Below, piece after piece: positions 54,395 through 63,434 of a stretch of 64,000 nt of DNA; position 1 is the stretch's first letter; each line of letters begins with the position of its first letter. This DNA comes from Sinorhizobium fredii USDA 257 (GTDB taxonomy: Bacteria; Pseudomonadota; Alphaproteobacteria; Rhizobiales; Rhizobiaceae): contig NC_018000.1 in NCBI RefSeq assembly GCF_000265205.3, positions 1,798,001-1,862,000 on the forward strand, given 5' to 3'. The notes beneath the pieces are model-generated. The model saw nothing but the letters and a program-made list of their open reading frames with translations. It was not told the DNA's origin and made no database searches. A program made the translations under genes and the position numbers.

Positions 54395-54687
54395 TTGCTG
54401 AATAACGAAATCTCGCCGCCCAGGACCGACGCCGTATCGCGTGGTGTCGGCGTCACCACACAGGTTTACGCGGGGAATCTGGAGATTTGGGATGTCGAGA
54501 CGCCGAATGCGACTTTACCAACAAGGTACGGGTCAAGGCGCTGGACAAGGGACTGATCCTGCTCACCTGCGGCGTTCATGGCAATGTCATCCGCTTTCTG
54601 GCACCGACCACTGTCGAGGACAACGTATTCGCCGATGCGCTCGACATGCTCGAAGAAACATTGCGCGAATGCGCGAAGGAGGCCTAA
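54395..54687 (+). pseudogene. gabT: gabT remnant with internal deletion
   Basis: Two ends of a 4-aminobutyrate aminotransferase are joined. The first segment (from about 54395) reads DAVSRGVGVTTQVYAGNLEIWDVE in one frame, the GabT N-terminus. After about 54503 the second segment continues in another frame with TNKVRVKALDKGLILLTCG and IRFLAP, the GabT C-terminus, and stops at 54687. Some 300 middle residues, including the pyridoxal-phosphate Lys, are gone. The original start codon now seems to be TTG or CTG. It stands three bases before gabD, where gabT normally lies. Confidence 0.88.
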
Positions 54688-54690
54688 TCC

Positions 54691-56169
54691 ATGGCTATTT
54701 CGGAAAAACTCCTCTCCAAGCTCAAAGACCCATCGCTGGTCAGCGACAAGGCCCTTATCGCCGGCGAATGGGTGGCCACGAGCGACAGCGGCAAGACCTT
54801 CGAGGTCACCAACCCGGCAGATGGCGATGTGATCGCCACGCTTCCCGACATGAACCGCGCCGAAACGGCGCGCGCGATCGAAGTCGCCTACAAGGCGCAG
54901 AAGGCCTGGGCCAAGAAGACCGGCAAGGAGCGTGCGGCCGTGCTCCGCAAGCTCTATGACCTGATGGTGGCGAATGCCGACGATCTCGCCGCAATCCTGA
55001 CTATGGAAATGGGCAAGCCGCTTGCGGAGGCCAAGGGTGAAATCCTCTATGGCGCCGCCTATCTCGAATGGTTCGGCGAAGAGGCCAAGCGCGTCTATGG
55101 CGACACGATTCCCGGCCACCAGCCGGACAAGCGGATCATCGTCATCAAGCAGCCGGTCGGCGTCGTTGCTGCCATCACGCCGTGGAACTTTCCGAACGCG
55201 ATGCTCGCGCGCAAATTCGCGCCGGCCGTCGCCGCGGGCTGCGCCATGGTGTCGAAGCCGGCCGCTGAGACGCCGCTTTCGGCCCTGTCGCTGGGTTTGC
55301 TCGCTGAGCGCGCCGGCCTTCCGGCCGGGATTTTTAATGTCATCACCTCGGAGGATTCACCGTCGGTCGGCAAGGAATTCACCGAGAACGACAAGGTCCG
55401 CAAGTTGACTTTCACCGGCTCGACCGGTGTCGGCAAGATCCTGATGCGCCAAGGTGCCGAGCAGATCATGAAGCTCGGCCTCGAACTCGGCGGCAATGCG
55501 CCCTTCATCGTGTTCGACGATGCGGATCTCGATGCTGCGGTCGAAGGCGCCATGGTCTCGAAATATCGGAACAACGGGCAGACCTGCGTCTGCGCCAACC
55601 GCCTCTACGTCCAGACCGGCGTCTATTATACCTTCGCCAAAAAGCTGGTCGAGAGAGTCGCGGCGATGAAGGTGGGCGACGGTTTCGAACCTGGCGTGAA
55701 TGCCGGCCCGCTGATCACCGAGAAAGCTGTCGAAAAGGTCGAGGAACATATCGCCGACGCGCTCGAAAAGGGCGCCAAGGTGGCTGTCGGCGGCAAACCG
55801 GACGCCCGTGGCGGCCTCTTCTTCCAGCCGACCATACTCACCGGGGTGACCACGCAGATGAAGATTGCGCGCGAGGAGACCTTTGGTCCGGTCGCGCCGC
55901 TCTTCAAGTTCGAGACCGAGGAGCAGGTGATCGAAATGGCCAACAACACCGACTTCGGCCTCGCCTCCTATTTCTACTCGAGGGATGTGTCGAAGATCTT
56001 CCGCGTAGCGGAAGAACTCGAATATGGCATGGTCGGTATCAATACCGGCCTGATCTCCACGGAAGTGGCGCCGTTCGGCGGCATCAAGCAGTCCGGCCAG
56101 GGCCGCGAAGGCTCGAAATACGGCATAGAGGATTATATCGAGATCAAGTATCTCTGCTTGAGTGTTTGA
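54691..56169 (+). CDS. gabD: Succinate-semialdehyde dehydrogenase (NAD(P)+)
   Basis: 492 residues, aldehyde dehydrogenase superfamily. [10 protein letters not shown] cofactor loop, LELGGNAPF (catalytic Glu) and GQTCVCANR (catalytic Cys) are intact. The sequence reads as GabD throughout, including [17 protein letters not shown]. It oxidises succinate semialdehyde to succinate, the second step of GABA breakdown. Because the gabT in front is destroyed, the semialdehyde must come from another transaminase or another pathway. Confidence 0.92.
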   Translation: MAISEKLLSKLKDPSLVSDKALIAGEWVATSDSGKTFEVTNPADGDVIATLPDMNRAETARAIEVAYKAQKAWAKKTGKERAAVLRKLYDLMVANADDLAAILTMEMGKPLAEAKGEILYGAAYLEWFGEEAKRVYGDTIPGHQPDKRIIVIKQPVGVVAAITPWNFPNAMLARKFAPAVAAGCAMVSKPAAETPLSALSLGLLAERAGLPAGIFNVITSEDSPSVGKEFTENDKVRKLTFTGSTGVGKILMRQGAEQIMKLGLELGGNAPFIVFDDADLDAAVEGAMVSKYRNNGQTCVCANRLYVQTGVYYTFAKKLVERVAAMKVGDGFEPGVNAGPLITEKAVEKVEEHIADALEKGAKVAVGGKPDARGGLFFQPTILTGVTTQMKIAREETFGPVAPLFKFETEEQVIEMANNTDFGLASYFYSRDVSKIFRVAEELEYGMVGINTGLISTEVAPFGGIKQSGQGREGSKYGIEDYIEIKYLCLSV

Positions 56170-56216
56170 TCTTTTTGCCGTCGTCGGCTTCGGACTCGTC
56201 GCCTGCGGCTGCCAGT

Positions 56217-57020
56217 CTAGAAGGTCGGAGGTGTATTGACCCATACCAACCGACAAGGCTTGGTTCCGACAGATCGCCAAGAATGGGCGCGATGACTCTC
56301 AAAATAAATAGCATCCCCCTCGTTGAGGGTTGCAAGACCGAGGCCTTCAACCTCAATTTCGAAACTGCCTTCAAGAACGCGAATAAACTCCTCGCCCTCG
56401 TGTCGATAAAAGCCTTCACTTCCGGCGCCAGGAGCCAGGGTCCACTCTTGGCAATCCATCATCCGCGGCCCTGAAGCCAGTTCCCTAATTTGAATACCCT
56501 TTCCGAGTGAGGGCAGTTGCCGCCCTTCCCCGCTTCGAACGACGGCTTTACCGGTTTCAACAGGACTTGCTGTCAGCTGCGTTACGGTAACGCCGAGGGC
56601 TTCCGCGATCGCCCGCAGGAGAGGCACGCTCGCCCCGCGGGAAGTTCGTTCAAGTGTACTAAGCGTTGATGGAGAAACATCGACCCGCTCCGCGAGGGCG
56701 GTGATCGTGAGCTTTTTCTCCCTGCGCAAGCGCCTGATTTCGTGACCTAGCCTAGGCGGAGGAAGTTGTTCGTTCGCTGCGTCCAACGCCACAGGAGTTG
56801 TGTCATCCAACGAGGATTTGATTGCTGCGAGGTTCAGTCCTTGAACCGATCGAAGTCGAACGATCTGATGGATGCGAGCGAAGTCATTCTCACCGTAGAG
56901 ACGGTAACCGCTCGGCGTTCGGGATGGAGCAATCAGACCGTGCTGCTCCCAGAGCCTCAGCGTCGCCGGTGGAACCCCTGTCGCGGCTGAAACTTCCGAT
57001 ACTTTGTATTGTTTGCTCAT
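56217..57020 (-). CDS. Three-domain regulator: MerR HTH, XRE HTH and cupin
   Basis: 267 residues from ATG 57020 behind AAGGATGCA; ATG 57038 is an alternative. Domain 1 (1-70): MerR-type winged helix, YKVSEVSAATGVPPATLRLWEQHGL. Domain 2 (about 90-150): XRE-type helix-turn-helix, IRRLRREKKLTITALAERVDVSPSTLSTLER. Domain 3 (about 185-265): cupin (EGFYRHEGEEFIRVLEGSFEIEVEG). XRE-cupin proteins are common amine and amino acid sensors; the added MerR reader head is unusual. It converges on gabD and lies upstream of the ETF:quinone oxidoreductase gene. Confidence 0.85.
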   Translation of the reverse strand: MSKQYKVSEVSAATGVPPATLRLWEQHGLIAPSRTPSGYRLYGENDFARIHQIVRLRSVQGLNLAAIKSSLDDTTPVALDAANEQLPPPRLGHEIRRLRREKKLTITALAERVDVSPSTLSTLERTSRGASVPLLRAIAEALGVTVTQLTASPVETGKAVVRSGEGRQLPSLGKGIQIRELASGPRMMDCQEWTLAPGAGSEGFYRHEGEEFIRVLEGSFEIEVEGLGLATLNEGDAIYFESHRAHSWRSVGTKPCRLVWVNTPPTF

Positions 57021-57154
57021 TGCATCCTTGCTCGACATGTCCCGCTCAAGTTTGCTACGCAACAACTTTGCTAATATCAACTCCCTAGCTCAATATGGCT
57101 AGGGGCCAGGCGATAAGCCTCTCGCGGGGGTCCGTGTGGTCCGCCTTCCGAAAA

Positions 57155-58819
57155 TTACATATTGGGATAGACCGGCCCCTCGCCGCCCTGCGGCGGCACC
57201 CAATTGATGTTCTGGTTCGGGTCCTTGATGTCGCAGGTCTTGCAGTGCACGCAGTTCTGGGCGTTGATGACGAAGGTCGGCTGGCCGTCCTTCTCCACCC
57301 ATTCATAAACGCCGGCCGGACAGTAGCGCGACGAGGGACCGGCATAGACGTCGTATTCGGAGCGCTTCTGCAGCTCCCAGTCCCTGACCTGCAGGTGGAT
57401 CGGCTGGTCTTCCTCGTGATTGGTGTTCGACAGGAACACCGAGGAGAGCCGGTCGAAGGTCAGCACGCCGTCCGGCTTCGGGTAGTCGATCTTCTGGTGC
57501 TTGGCCGCCGGCTCCAGCGCTTGGGCGTCGCTCTTGCCGTGCTTCAGCGTGCCGAAGAAGGAGAAGCCGAAGAGCTGGTTCGTCCACATGTCGAGGCCGC
57601 CGAGCGCGACCCCGACTGCCGTGCCGAAGCGCGACCAGAGCGGCTTGACGTTTCTGACCTTCTTCAGGTCCTGGCCGATGGCGCTCTCGCGCCAGCCGCG
57701 CTCGATCTCGATCGGCTCGTCATTGGCGCGACCGCTAGCGATCGCCGCCGCCAGTTTCTCCGCCGCGAGAATGCCCGACAGCACCGCATTGTGGCTGCCC
57801 TTGATGCGCGGCACGTTGACGAAGCCGGCCGAACAGCCGATTAGCGCGCCGCCGGGGAAGGAGAGCTTCGGCACCGACTGGTAGCCGCCCTCGGTGATGG
57901 CGCGGGCCCCGTAGGAGAGCCTTTTTCCCCCCTCGAAGGTGCCACGGATCGCCGGGTGCGTCTTGAAGCGCTGGAACTCCTCGAAGGGATGGAGATAGGG
58001 GTTCTTGTAATTCAAATGGACGACGAAACCGACGGCGACGAGATTGTCTTCGAGGTGATAGAGGAAGGAGCCGCCGCCGGTCTTCATGTCGAGCGGCCAG
58101 CCGAAGGAATGCTGCACGAGACCCGGCTTATGGTTCTCCGGCTTCACCTCCCAGAGCTCCTTGAGGCCGATGCCGAATTTCGGCACGTCGCGGCCTTCGT
58201 CGAGCTTGAATCTGGCGATCAATTGTTTGGCGAGCGAGCCGCGCACGCCCTCGCCGATCAGCGTGTACTTGCCGAGAAGCGCCATGCCGCGGGCGAAGTT
58301 CGGCCCCGGCTCTCCGTTGCGCTCGATGCCCATGTCGCCGGTGGCGACGCCGATCACCGCGCCCTCGTCGTTATAGAGCACTTCGGTTGCGGCGAAGCCC
58401 GGATAGATCTCGACGCCGAGCGCCTCCGCCTGGGTGGCGAGCCAGCGACAGACATTGCCGAGCGAGACGACATAATTGCCGTGATTGTTCATCAAGGGCG
58501 GCATCAGGAAGTTCGGCAGGCGGATCGAACCGGCCGGACCCAGGAAAAGGAAATGGTCGTCGGTGATTTCCGTCTTGAACGGATGGTCCGGCTCGTCGCG
58601 CCAGCCGGGCAGCAGCCGGTCGATGCCGATCGGATCGACGACGGCGCCCGAAAGGATATGCGCGCCGACTTCGGCGCCCTTCTCCAGCACCACGACCGAG
58701 AGCTCGGGATTGACCTGCTTCAGCCGGATCGCCGCGGCAAGCCCGGCCGGACCCGCGCCCACGATCACCACGTCGAATTCCATGCTCTCGCGTTCGGGCA
58801 GTTCTTGTTGTTCGGTCAT
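57155..58819 (-). CDS. Electron transfer flavoprotein:ubiquinone oxidoreductase
   Basis: 554 residues. The FAD motif VVIVGAGPAGLAAAIRL is at residue 17. The C-terminal [4Fe-4S] domain carries CPAG and NCVHCKTCDIKDP, giving four Cys, and ends with the family's NINWVPPQGGEGP. It passes electrons from reduced ETF to quinone in the membrane. Next to a demethylase-like FAD enzyme it would drain methyl-oxidation electrons. The ETF genes upstream on the same strand are broken, so an ETF from elsewhere must serve it. Confidence 0.95.
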   Translation of the reverse strand: MTEQQELPERESMEFDVVIVGAGPAGLAAAIRLKQVNPELSVVVLEKGAEVGAHILSGAVVDPIGIDRLLPGWRDEPDHPFKTEITDDHFLFLGPAGSIRLPNFLMPPLMNNHGNYVVSLGNVCRWLATQAEALGVEIYPGFAATEVLYNDEGAVIGVATGDMGIERNGEPGPNFARGMALLGKYTLIGEGVRGSLAKQLIARFKLDEGRDVPKFGIGLKELWEVKPENHKPGLVQHSFGWPLDMKTGGGSFLYHLEDNLVAVGFVVHLNYKNPYLHPFEEFQRFKTHPAIRGTFEGGKRLSYGARAITEGGYQSVPKLSFPGGALIGCSAGFVNVPRIKGSHNAVLSGILAAEKLAAAIASGRANDEPIEIERGWRESAIGQDLKKVRNVKPLWSRFGTAVGVALGGLDMWTNQLFGFSFFGTLKHGKSDAQALEPAAKHQKIDYPKPDGVLTFDRLSSVFLSNTNHEEDQPIHLQVRDWELQKRSEYDVYAGPSSRYCPAGVYEWVEKDGQPTFVINAQNCVHCKTCDIKDPNQNINWVPPQGGEGPVYPNM

Positions 58820-58836
58820 GAGGCATTCCCTAAAAC

Positions 58837-59706
58837 TTAGTTGTTGTTAAATGAGGGAGGTGCCACGCCTGCTGAGAAGGCCGCTGCTCGAACCGCGTTT
58901 GCCATTAGCATTGCAATTGTCATTGGACCGACGCCGCCAGGGACAGGTGTGATGGCTCCAGCGATCTTTTCGACTGCATCGAAATCCACATCGCCAACCA
59001 GACGTGTCTTCCCCTCCCCATCCTCAGCCGCCGCGATGCGATTAATACCCACATCGATTACGGTCGCATCTGGCTTGACCCAGTCCGCCTTTACCATCGC
59101 GGGCCTTCCGACCGCAGCCACCAAGATATCTGCTGTTCTGCAAATCGCAGGCAGGTTCTTTGTGTGCGAATGCGCCATCGGCTTGCCAAAGAGATTGGAC
59201 CTTCCAATGACAACGGCGTTGAGACCGGCTAAGTCTCGGCCATGGATGCAACCCACCAGCGCCATTACGCCCGCAGGCGTGCAAGAAACCAGACCCGTCT
59301 TCAGGTCACCTGTTGCAACCTTGCCAGCGTTAACGACATTCAGACCATCGACGTCCTTTTCCGGACGGATGGATTGGACAATCGCTTCACTATCAAGGTG
59401 TTTTGGCAGCGGAAGCTGCACCAGAATGCCGTGAACAGCCGGATCCGCGTTTAGGCGCTGAACCAGCAGCGCTAGTTCCTTCTGAGTCGTTTCAGCAGGC
59501 AAAGTGTGCTGAACAGACGTGAAGCCGCAGTCCTTGGCGACGCGGCTTTTGGCGCCCACATAGGCGTGACTTGCGAGGTCATCACCAACGATGACGACAG
59601 CAAGTCCTACCGTCACGCCAGCATCGTCCTGCAGCGCCTTTGCCCTATCTTTCACAGTCTCGATGACGGAAAGCGCGACTTCCTTACCATTGATCAGCCG
59701 TGCCAT
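58837..59706 (-). CDS. folD: Methylene-THF dehydrogenase / methenyl-THF cyclohydrolase
   Basis: 289 residues, full length FolD. The active-site block [10 protein letters not shown] (Tyr and Lys near residue 50-56), [21 protein letters not shown] and the NADP loop [14 protein letters not shown] are all present, ending in [16 protein letters not shown]. It oxidises methylene-THF, the product of N-demethylation, to formyl-THF. It is three bases downstream of purU, its partner in recycling folate. Confidence 0.95.
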   Translation of the reverse strand: MARLINGKEVALSVIETVKDRAKALQDDAGVTVGLAVVIVGDDLASHAYVGAKSRVAKDCGFTSVQHTLPAETTQKELALLVQRLNADPAVHGILVQLPLPKHLDSEAIVQSIRPEKDVDGLNVVNAGKVATGDLKTGLVSCTPAGVMALVGCIHGRDLAGLNAVVIGRSNLFGKPMAHSHTKNLPAICRTADILVAAVGRPAMVKADWVKPDATVIDVGINRIAAAEDGEGKTRLVGDVDFDAVEKIAGAITPVPGGVGPMTIAMLMANAVRAAAFSAGVAPPSFNNN

Positions 59707-59709
59707 AGC

Positions 59710-60612
59710 TTACCCCATCCGCTCGGACGCGTAACTTCCCGGGCTTGCCGGAAAGACGACTGTGCGGTTGCCGTTTATGAACGTGCGGTGATGGATATGA
59801 GCGTGGATGGCGCGGGCCAGCACCTGGCTTTCGACATCCCGGCCAATCGATATGTAGTCTTCCGAAGATTGAGCATGTGTGACGCGGACAACGTCTTGCT
59901 CGACAATAGGACCTTCGTCGAGGTCGGCGGTTACGTAGTGCGCGGTGGCCCCGATCAACTTAACGCCGCGCTCGTAAGCCTGCTTGTACGGGTTGCCACC
60001 TTTGAAGGACGGTAGGAAGGAGTGATGTATGTTGATGATCTTACCGGACATCTTTTCGCAGAGCTGGTCGGACAGAATCTGCATGTAGCGCGCCAGCACG
60101 ACGAGTTCGGTGCCTGTCTGCTCGACAATCTCCATCAGCTGCGCTTCAGCATGTGGTTTATTCTGTTTCGTCACCTTGATGTGGTGGAAAGGAATGTCGT
60201 GATTAACGACAACCTTCTGGTAATCAAAATGGTTGGAAATTACGCCGACAATGTCGATCGGTAGTGCGCCTATCTTCCACCGATAGAGCAGATCATTGAG
60301 GCAGTGTCCGAACCGAGAGACCATCACGAGGACCTTCGTCCGCTTGTCACCCCGGTGGAACTGGTAGTCCATCTCGAACGTCTTTGCGACAGTACCAAAC
60401 TGCTCGATGATGTCGGTCTCTGTGGCGCCGACTTCCGCTATGAAGCTGATACGCATAAAGAATTTGCCAGTTTCCAGATCATCGAATTGCGAGCTGTCGA
60501 CGATATTGCAGCCTTTTTCTGCCAGGTACCGGGAGATCGCAGCGACGATTCCTCGCGCGGAATTGCATGACACGGTGAGTACGATATTGTTTCTTACCAC
60601 TTGCTGCTCCAT
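59710..60612 (-). CDS. purU: Formyltetrahydrofolate deformylase
   Basis: 300 residues. N-terminal ACT domain (NNIVLTVSCNSARGIVAAIS) and C-terminal formyltransferase-like domain with the Asn-His-Asp catalytic set (GKIINIHHSFLPSF; ATAHYVTADLDEGP). It releases formate and free THF, preventing folate from being locked up during methyl oxidation. ATG 60612 is used, but GTG 60600 has a better ribosome site (GGAG at six bases) and would give 296 residues, closer to relatives. Confidence 0.92.
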   Translation of the reverse strand: MEQQVVRNNIVLTVSCNSARGIVAAISRYLAEKGCNIVDSSQFDDLETGKFFMRISFIAEVGATETDIIEQFGTVAKTFEMDYQFHRGDKRTKVLVMVSRFGHCLNDLLYRWKIGALPIDIVGVISNHFDYQKVVVNHDIPFHHIKVTKQNKPHAEAQLMEIVEQTGTELVVLARYMQILSDQLCEKMSGKIINIHHSFLPSFKGGNPYKQAYERGVKLIGATAHYVTADLDEGPIVEQDVVRVTHAQSSEDYISIGRDVESQVLARAIHAHIHHRTFINGNRTVVFPASPGSYASERMG

Positions 60613-60676
60613 AGGGTGGGAAAACCAACAGGCCGGCCTTTGGACCCGCAACTGCGTTTTCGATTGCGTTTGGCCC

Positions 60677-61450
60677 TTAAGGCGCGTCCTGGAGTTCAGG
60701 GAGAATTTCGAAGAGGTCGCGGACGAGGCCGTAATCTGCGACTTGGAAGATCGGTGCGTCCTCGTTGTTGATGGCAAACGATGACTTTTGAGTCTTTCAT
60801 GCCGGCGAGGTGCTGGATGGCCCCGGGTGCCGACTGCGACATATAGGTCCGGAGCGACGACGTTGACCGTCGGACCTGACCTGCCAATCATTTGGCGTGT
60901 ATCCGGCATCCACTGCCGCTCGCGAGGCGCCGATAGCGGCACCCAGCTTGGAGGCGACAGGTAGGATCACCTCGCGGAACTTCTCCGCTGAACCTAGTAC
61001 TCGGCCGCCTGAGATGATGATCTTGGCCGAGGTGAGTTCGGGCCGCTCGCAGAACGAAAGAGCATTGGGGACATAGTTGGAGAGCTTGGAAGAAAGAGCT
61101 GCCGTTGAGATATCCTCAACGGCAGCAAGTTGGCCTCGGGAGGCCGGGGAAAAGGAAGCCGTGCGTGCGGTGATGAGCTTCTTTGTATCGGTTGCCCGCA
61201 TCGTCCAGATAGCATTGCCGGCATATATCGGCCGCTTGAAGGTGTCGGGCGAGATCACTTCGATGATGTCGGAGACCTGAGCGACATCCAGGAGTGCCGC
61301 CACGCGCGGCATGACGTTCTTGCCGCTCGAAGTGGCGGCGATGATCGTGTCGTACTTTCCGGCTGGCGACACAATCAGATTGGTGACCGGCTCAGCCAGC
61401 ACCCTCACGTTTGCGTCTATCACTCGTTTTACCGAAACCAGTATTTTCAT
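60677..61450 (-). pseudogene. etfB-etfA fusion remnant
   Basis: It starts like EtfB (MKILVSVKRVIDANVRV) and after 17 residues jumps into EtfA (LAEPVTNLIVSPAGKYD, GKNVMPRVAALLDVAQVSD, ELTSAKIIISGGR). So nearly all of etfB and the first part of etfA are deleted. After GYTPNDWQV at least three frameshifts scatter the EtfA C-terminus over different frames: VVAPDLYVAVG, then [15 protein letters not shown], then [16 protein letters not shown], ending at 60677. The last shift looks like one extra T near 60772. The FAD-binding end can no longer be made in one piece. Confidence 0.9.
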
Positions 61451-61489
61451 CGAAAGACCTTGTTAACAGCGCATGCTGGAACTGATCCT

Positions 61490-61506
61490 TACAGACTTTC
61501 TGTAAT
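61490..61506. promoter_or_regulatory. Palindrome upstream of the etf remnant
   Basis: TTACAGA-CTT-TCTGTAA is a perfect 7-bp inverted repeat about 40 bases upstream of the etf remnant start, in the 331-base gap 61451-61781 shared with the divergent XRE-cupin gene. It is a likely operator of the original etf-purU-folD operon. A single TTACAGA also occurs upstream of the flavoprotein gene at 28179-28185. Confidence 0.5.
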
Positions 61507-61701
61507 GTTAGACGCCGAGTCAAGCCCCTTCAGAGGGCCGGTTGCGACATCGTCGGGATAATCGAATGGAGCCTGTCACGTGCGACGGCAACACAGTGCG
61601 CGGTTGGTTACACAGAAGGGAACGCTGAAGGACAGTTAAGCAAATGAAATCGCTGGACCAGGGCCCAAGCCTCTTGGGAATCTGATTGGCTAGATGTCCG
61701 A

Positions 61702-61711
61702 TTTTTCGAAC
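61702..61711 (-). promoter_or_regulatory. GTTCGAAAAA motif upstream of the XRE-cupin gene
   Basis: On the minus strand this decamer is identical to the pair at 28328-28358. It lies 71-80 bases before the regulator's start, as expected of an autoregulatory site. Confidence 0.35.
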
Positions 61712-61781
61712 ACTTAGCTTTTCGTTTGGGTCCAACAGTCTATATAGGTTTATGCAGTATGATATTAAGTGGAGATTTGAC

Positions 61782-62411
61782 GTGAAGGCACGTGGGGCGG
61801 CGAGCGAACTTTCTGATGGCAATGAGGTGGCGTCGGCAAAGACCCGTACGAAAGCTGAGGCAACCGATCTGGCGGTGGGCGCACGCCTGAAGGCGGTTCG
61901 TGAGCAGGCGGGTCTCTCGCAGCGGGAACTGGCCAAGCGCGCTAACGTCACAAACTCAACCGTTTCTTTGATTGAGCAGGAATCTCACGCACCCTCTCTC
62001 GCGTCTTTGCACCGGATTTTGAAGGCAATTCCCATTTCAATGGCAGACTTCTTTGCTCTGCCCGTCTCCAAGCAGAACGTGTTGTTCTATGATGCGGATG
62101 ACCTCGCCGTCGTGACGAGAGGCAAGGTCGACATGCGGGTCATGGGTAGTGAACGTCGCGATAAGAAACTTCAGATGTTCATCGAGCACTACTCGCCAGG
62201 CACAGATACCGGCAAACCAGCTATCGCTCATGAGGGCGAAACTGCGGCGCTTATTCTAGAGGGTACAGTTGAGCTCGAAACGAGTGAGGGCGTAAGGCGA
62301 ATTGAAGCCGGCGGCGGCTTTCACATCCTAGGGGCAGAGCCTTACAGATTGAAGAATGTCGGAAAAACGGTAGCGGTTGTGGCCTGCGCCGTCACACCTC
62401 CAATGATCTAA
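61782..62411 (+). CDS. XRE-cupin transcriptional regulator (PuuR-like)
   Basis: 209 residues from GTG 61782 behind GGAG at seven bases; ATG 61752 would add ten residues. HTH_3 domain: LKAVREQAGLSQRELAKRANVTNSTVSLIEQ. The C-terminal cupin runs from about residue 95 to the end (AHEGETAALILEGTVELETSEGVRRIEAGGGFHI). PuuR-like regulators sense putrescine or related amines. It is divergent from the etf remnant/purU/folD genes and shares an upstream motif with the amine-oxidoreductase/decarboxylase region at 28.3 kb, so both may be its targets. Confidence 0.88.
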   Translation: MKARGAASELSDGNEVASAKTRTKAEATDLAVGARLKAVREQAGLSQRELAKRANVTNSTVSLIEQESHAPSLASLHRILKAIPISMADFFALPVSKQNVLFYDADDLAVVTRGKVDMRVMGSERRDKKLQMFIEHYSPGTDTGKPAIAHEGETAALILEGTVELETSEGVRRIEAGGGFHILGAEPYRLKNVGKTVAVVACAVTPPMI

Positions 62412-62598
62412 TCAGAATGTGATAATCGCCCTCTCAAGTGGTAGTTCGTTCGGTCTTCCGGTCTTCCGTCTCTTCCGGGGAGCGGCCCGGCGCCGCTCAT
62501 ACGCCTCACGCCAATGCGGCACCGCCCGAAATAGCCAGCGGCTGTGTTGGCTATCCGATTGCCATGCCAGAAGTCAGTTAAGTTGAGGAGTACCAGGC

Positions 62599-63381
62599 TC
62601 AATCCACCTTGGCGTTGAGATAACCTGCTGTCATGCCACCATCGAGCACCTGAACCGCTCCGCTTGTGAACGTTGCTTCCTGCGATGTAAGATGCGCGAT
62701 CAAATTCGCAACATCCATGGCCGTCCCAGCTCTTCCAAGAGGCGTGCGCGACAGCTGAAACGTATTCTGGTGGGTGCCGTCGTGAGGATTCTCCGTCATG
62801 GGATCGACGACCCCACAACTAACGATGTTGCATCTGATTCCCTGGCGGGCGTAGTCGAGCGCCATTGTCTTGATCAATCCTACCAAGCCATGCATCGCCG
62901 CCGACGCAGCTGGAGAGCCCTGCAGCCCTGCTACGCTCCCCCTAGCGCTCACCGCGACAAAGGATCCCCCGCCCTGCAATAGATGCGGAATAGCATTTTT
63001 AGCAACCAAGTAAGCGCTTGTCAGATTCGCCTCAATGCAGCGCGTCCATTCACTCTCCTCAAGGCGGTGAACCTCGCCGGGTGTTCGCAGGGTGGATGAG
63101 ATAACGACCGTTGTTATCCGGCCGAACTGGGAAACGGTCTCCTTGACAGCCGTCGCGACGTCAGCCGCAATGTGGGCATGCCCCACCAGTCCTATTGCTC
63201 GCGCCCCGCGCGCTTGAAGCTGCCCGATCACGTCACTCACCGCTTGCGGATCATGATCAAAGATAGCTACGCGAGCGCCCCTTTCCGTCAAAGCCACTGC
63301 TGCATGTACACCGATCTCGGACGCGCCGCCGGCGATCAAAGCAACTTCATCAATATTGTTTACTTTTCGTAAGTTGGTCAT
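62599..63381 (-). CDS. SDR-fold protein lacking catalytic residues
   Basis: 260 residues. The Rossmann start (VALIAGGASEIG) is kept, but the NNAG position reads ISST (94-97), and the Tyr-x3-Lys pair is replaced by Ala159 and Met163 (SPAASAAMHGLVG). Normal SDR spacing is kept on both sides (VAGLQGSP; LVGLIKTMALDYA), so this is not a frameshift. It cannot work as a standard oxidoreductase and may be a regulatory or structural partner of the SDR encoded next to it. The region 62412-62598 between it and the regulator shows nothing clear. Confidence 0.85.
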   Translation of the reverse strand: MTNLRKVNNIDEVALIAGGASEIGVHAAVALTERGARVAIFDHDPQAVSDVIGQLQARGARAIGLVGHAHIAADVATAVKETVSQFGRITTVVISSTLRTPGEVHRLEESEWTRCIEANLTSAYLVAKNAIPHLLQGGGSFVAVSARGSVAGLQGSPAASAAMHGLVGLIKTMALDYARQGIRCNIVSCGVVDPMTENPHDGTHQNTFQLSRTPLGRAGTAMDVANLIAHLTSQEATFTSGAVQVLDGGMTAGYLNAKVD

Positions 63382-63434
63382 GTCTTCCTCTGTATCTTAG
63401 CGTGGTTGACGCCCTCAGTTAGGTCCCACGGCAG

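Noticed and set aside
62408..62818. 136-residue minus-strand frame overlapping the end of the inactive SDR gene
   Set aside because: No family pattern; it overlaps the conserved C-terminus of the SDR-fold protein in another frame.
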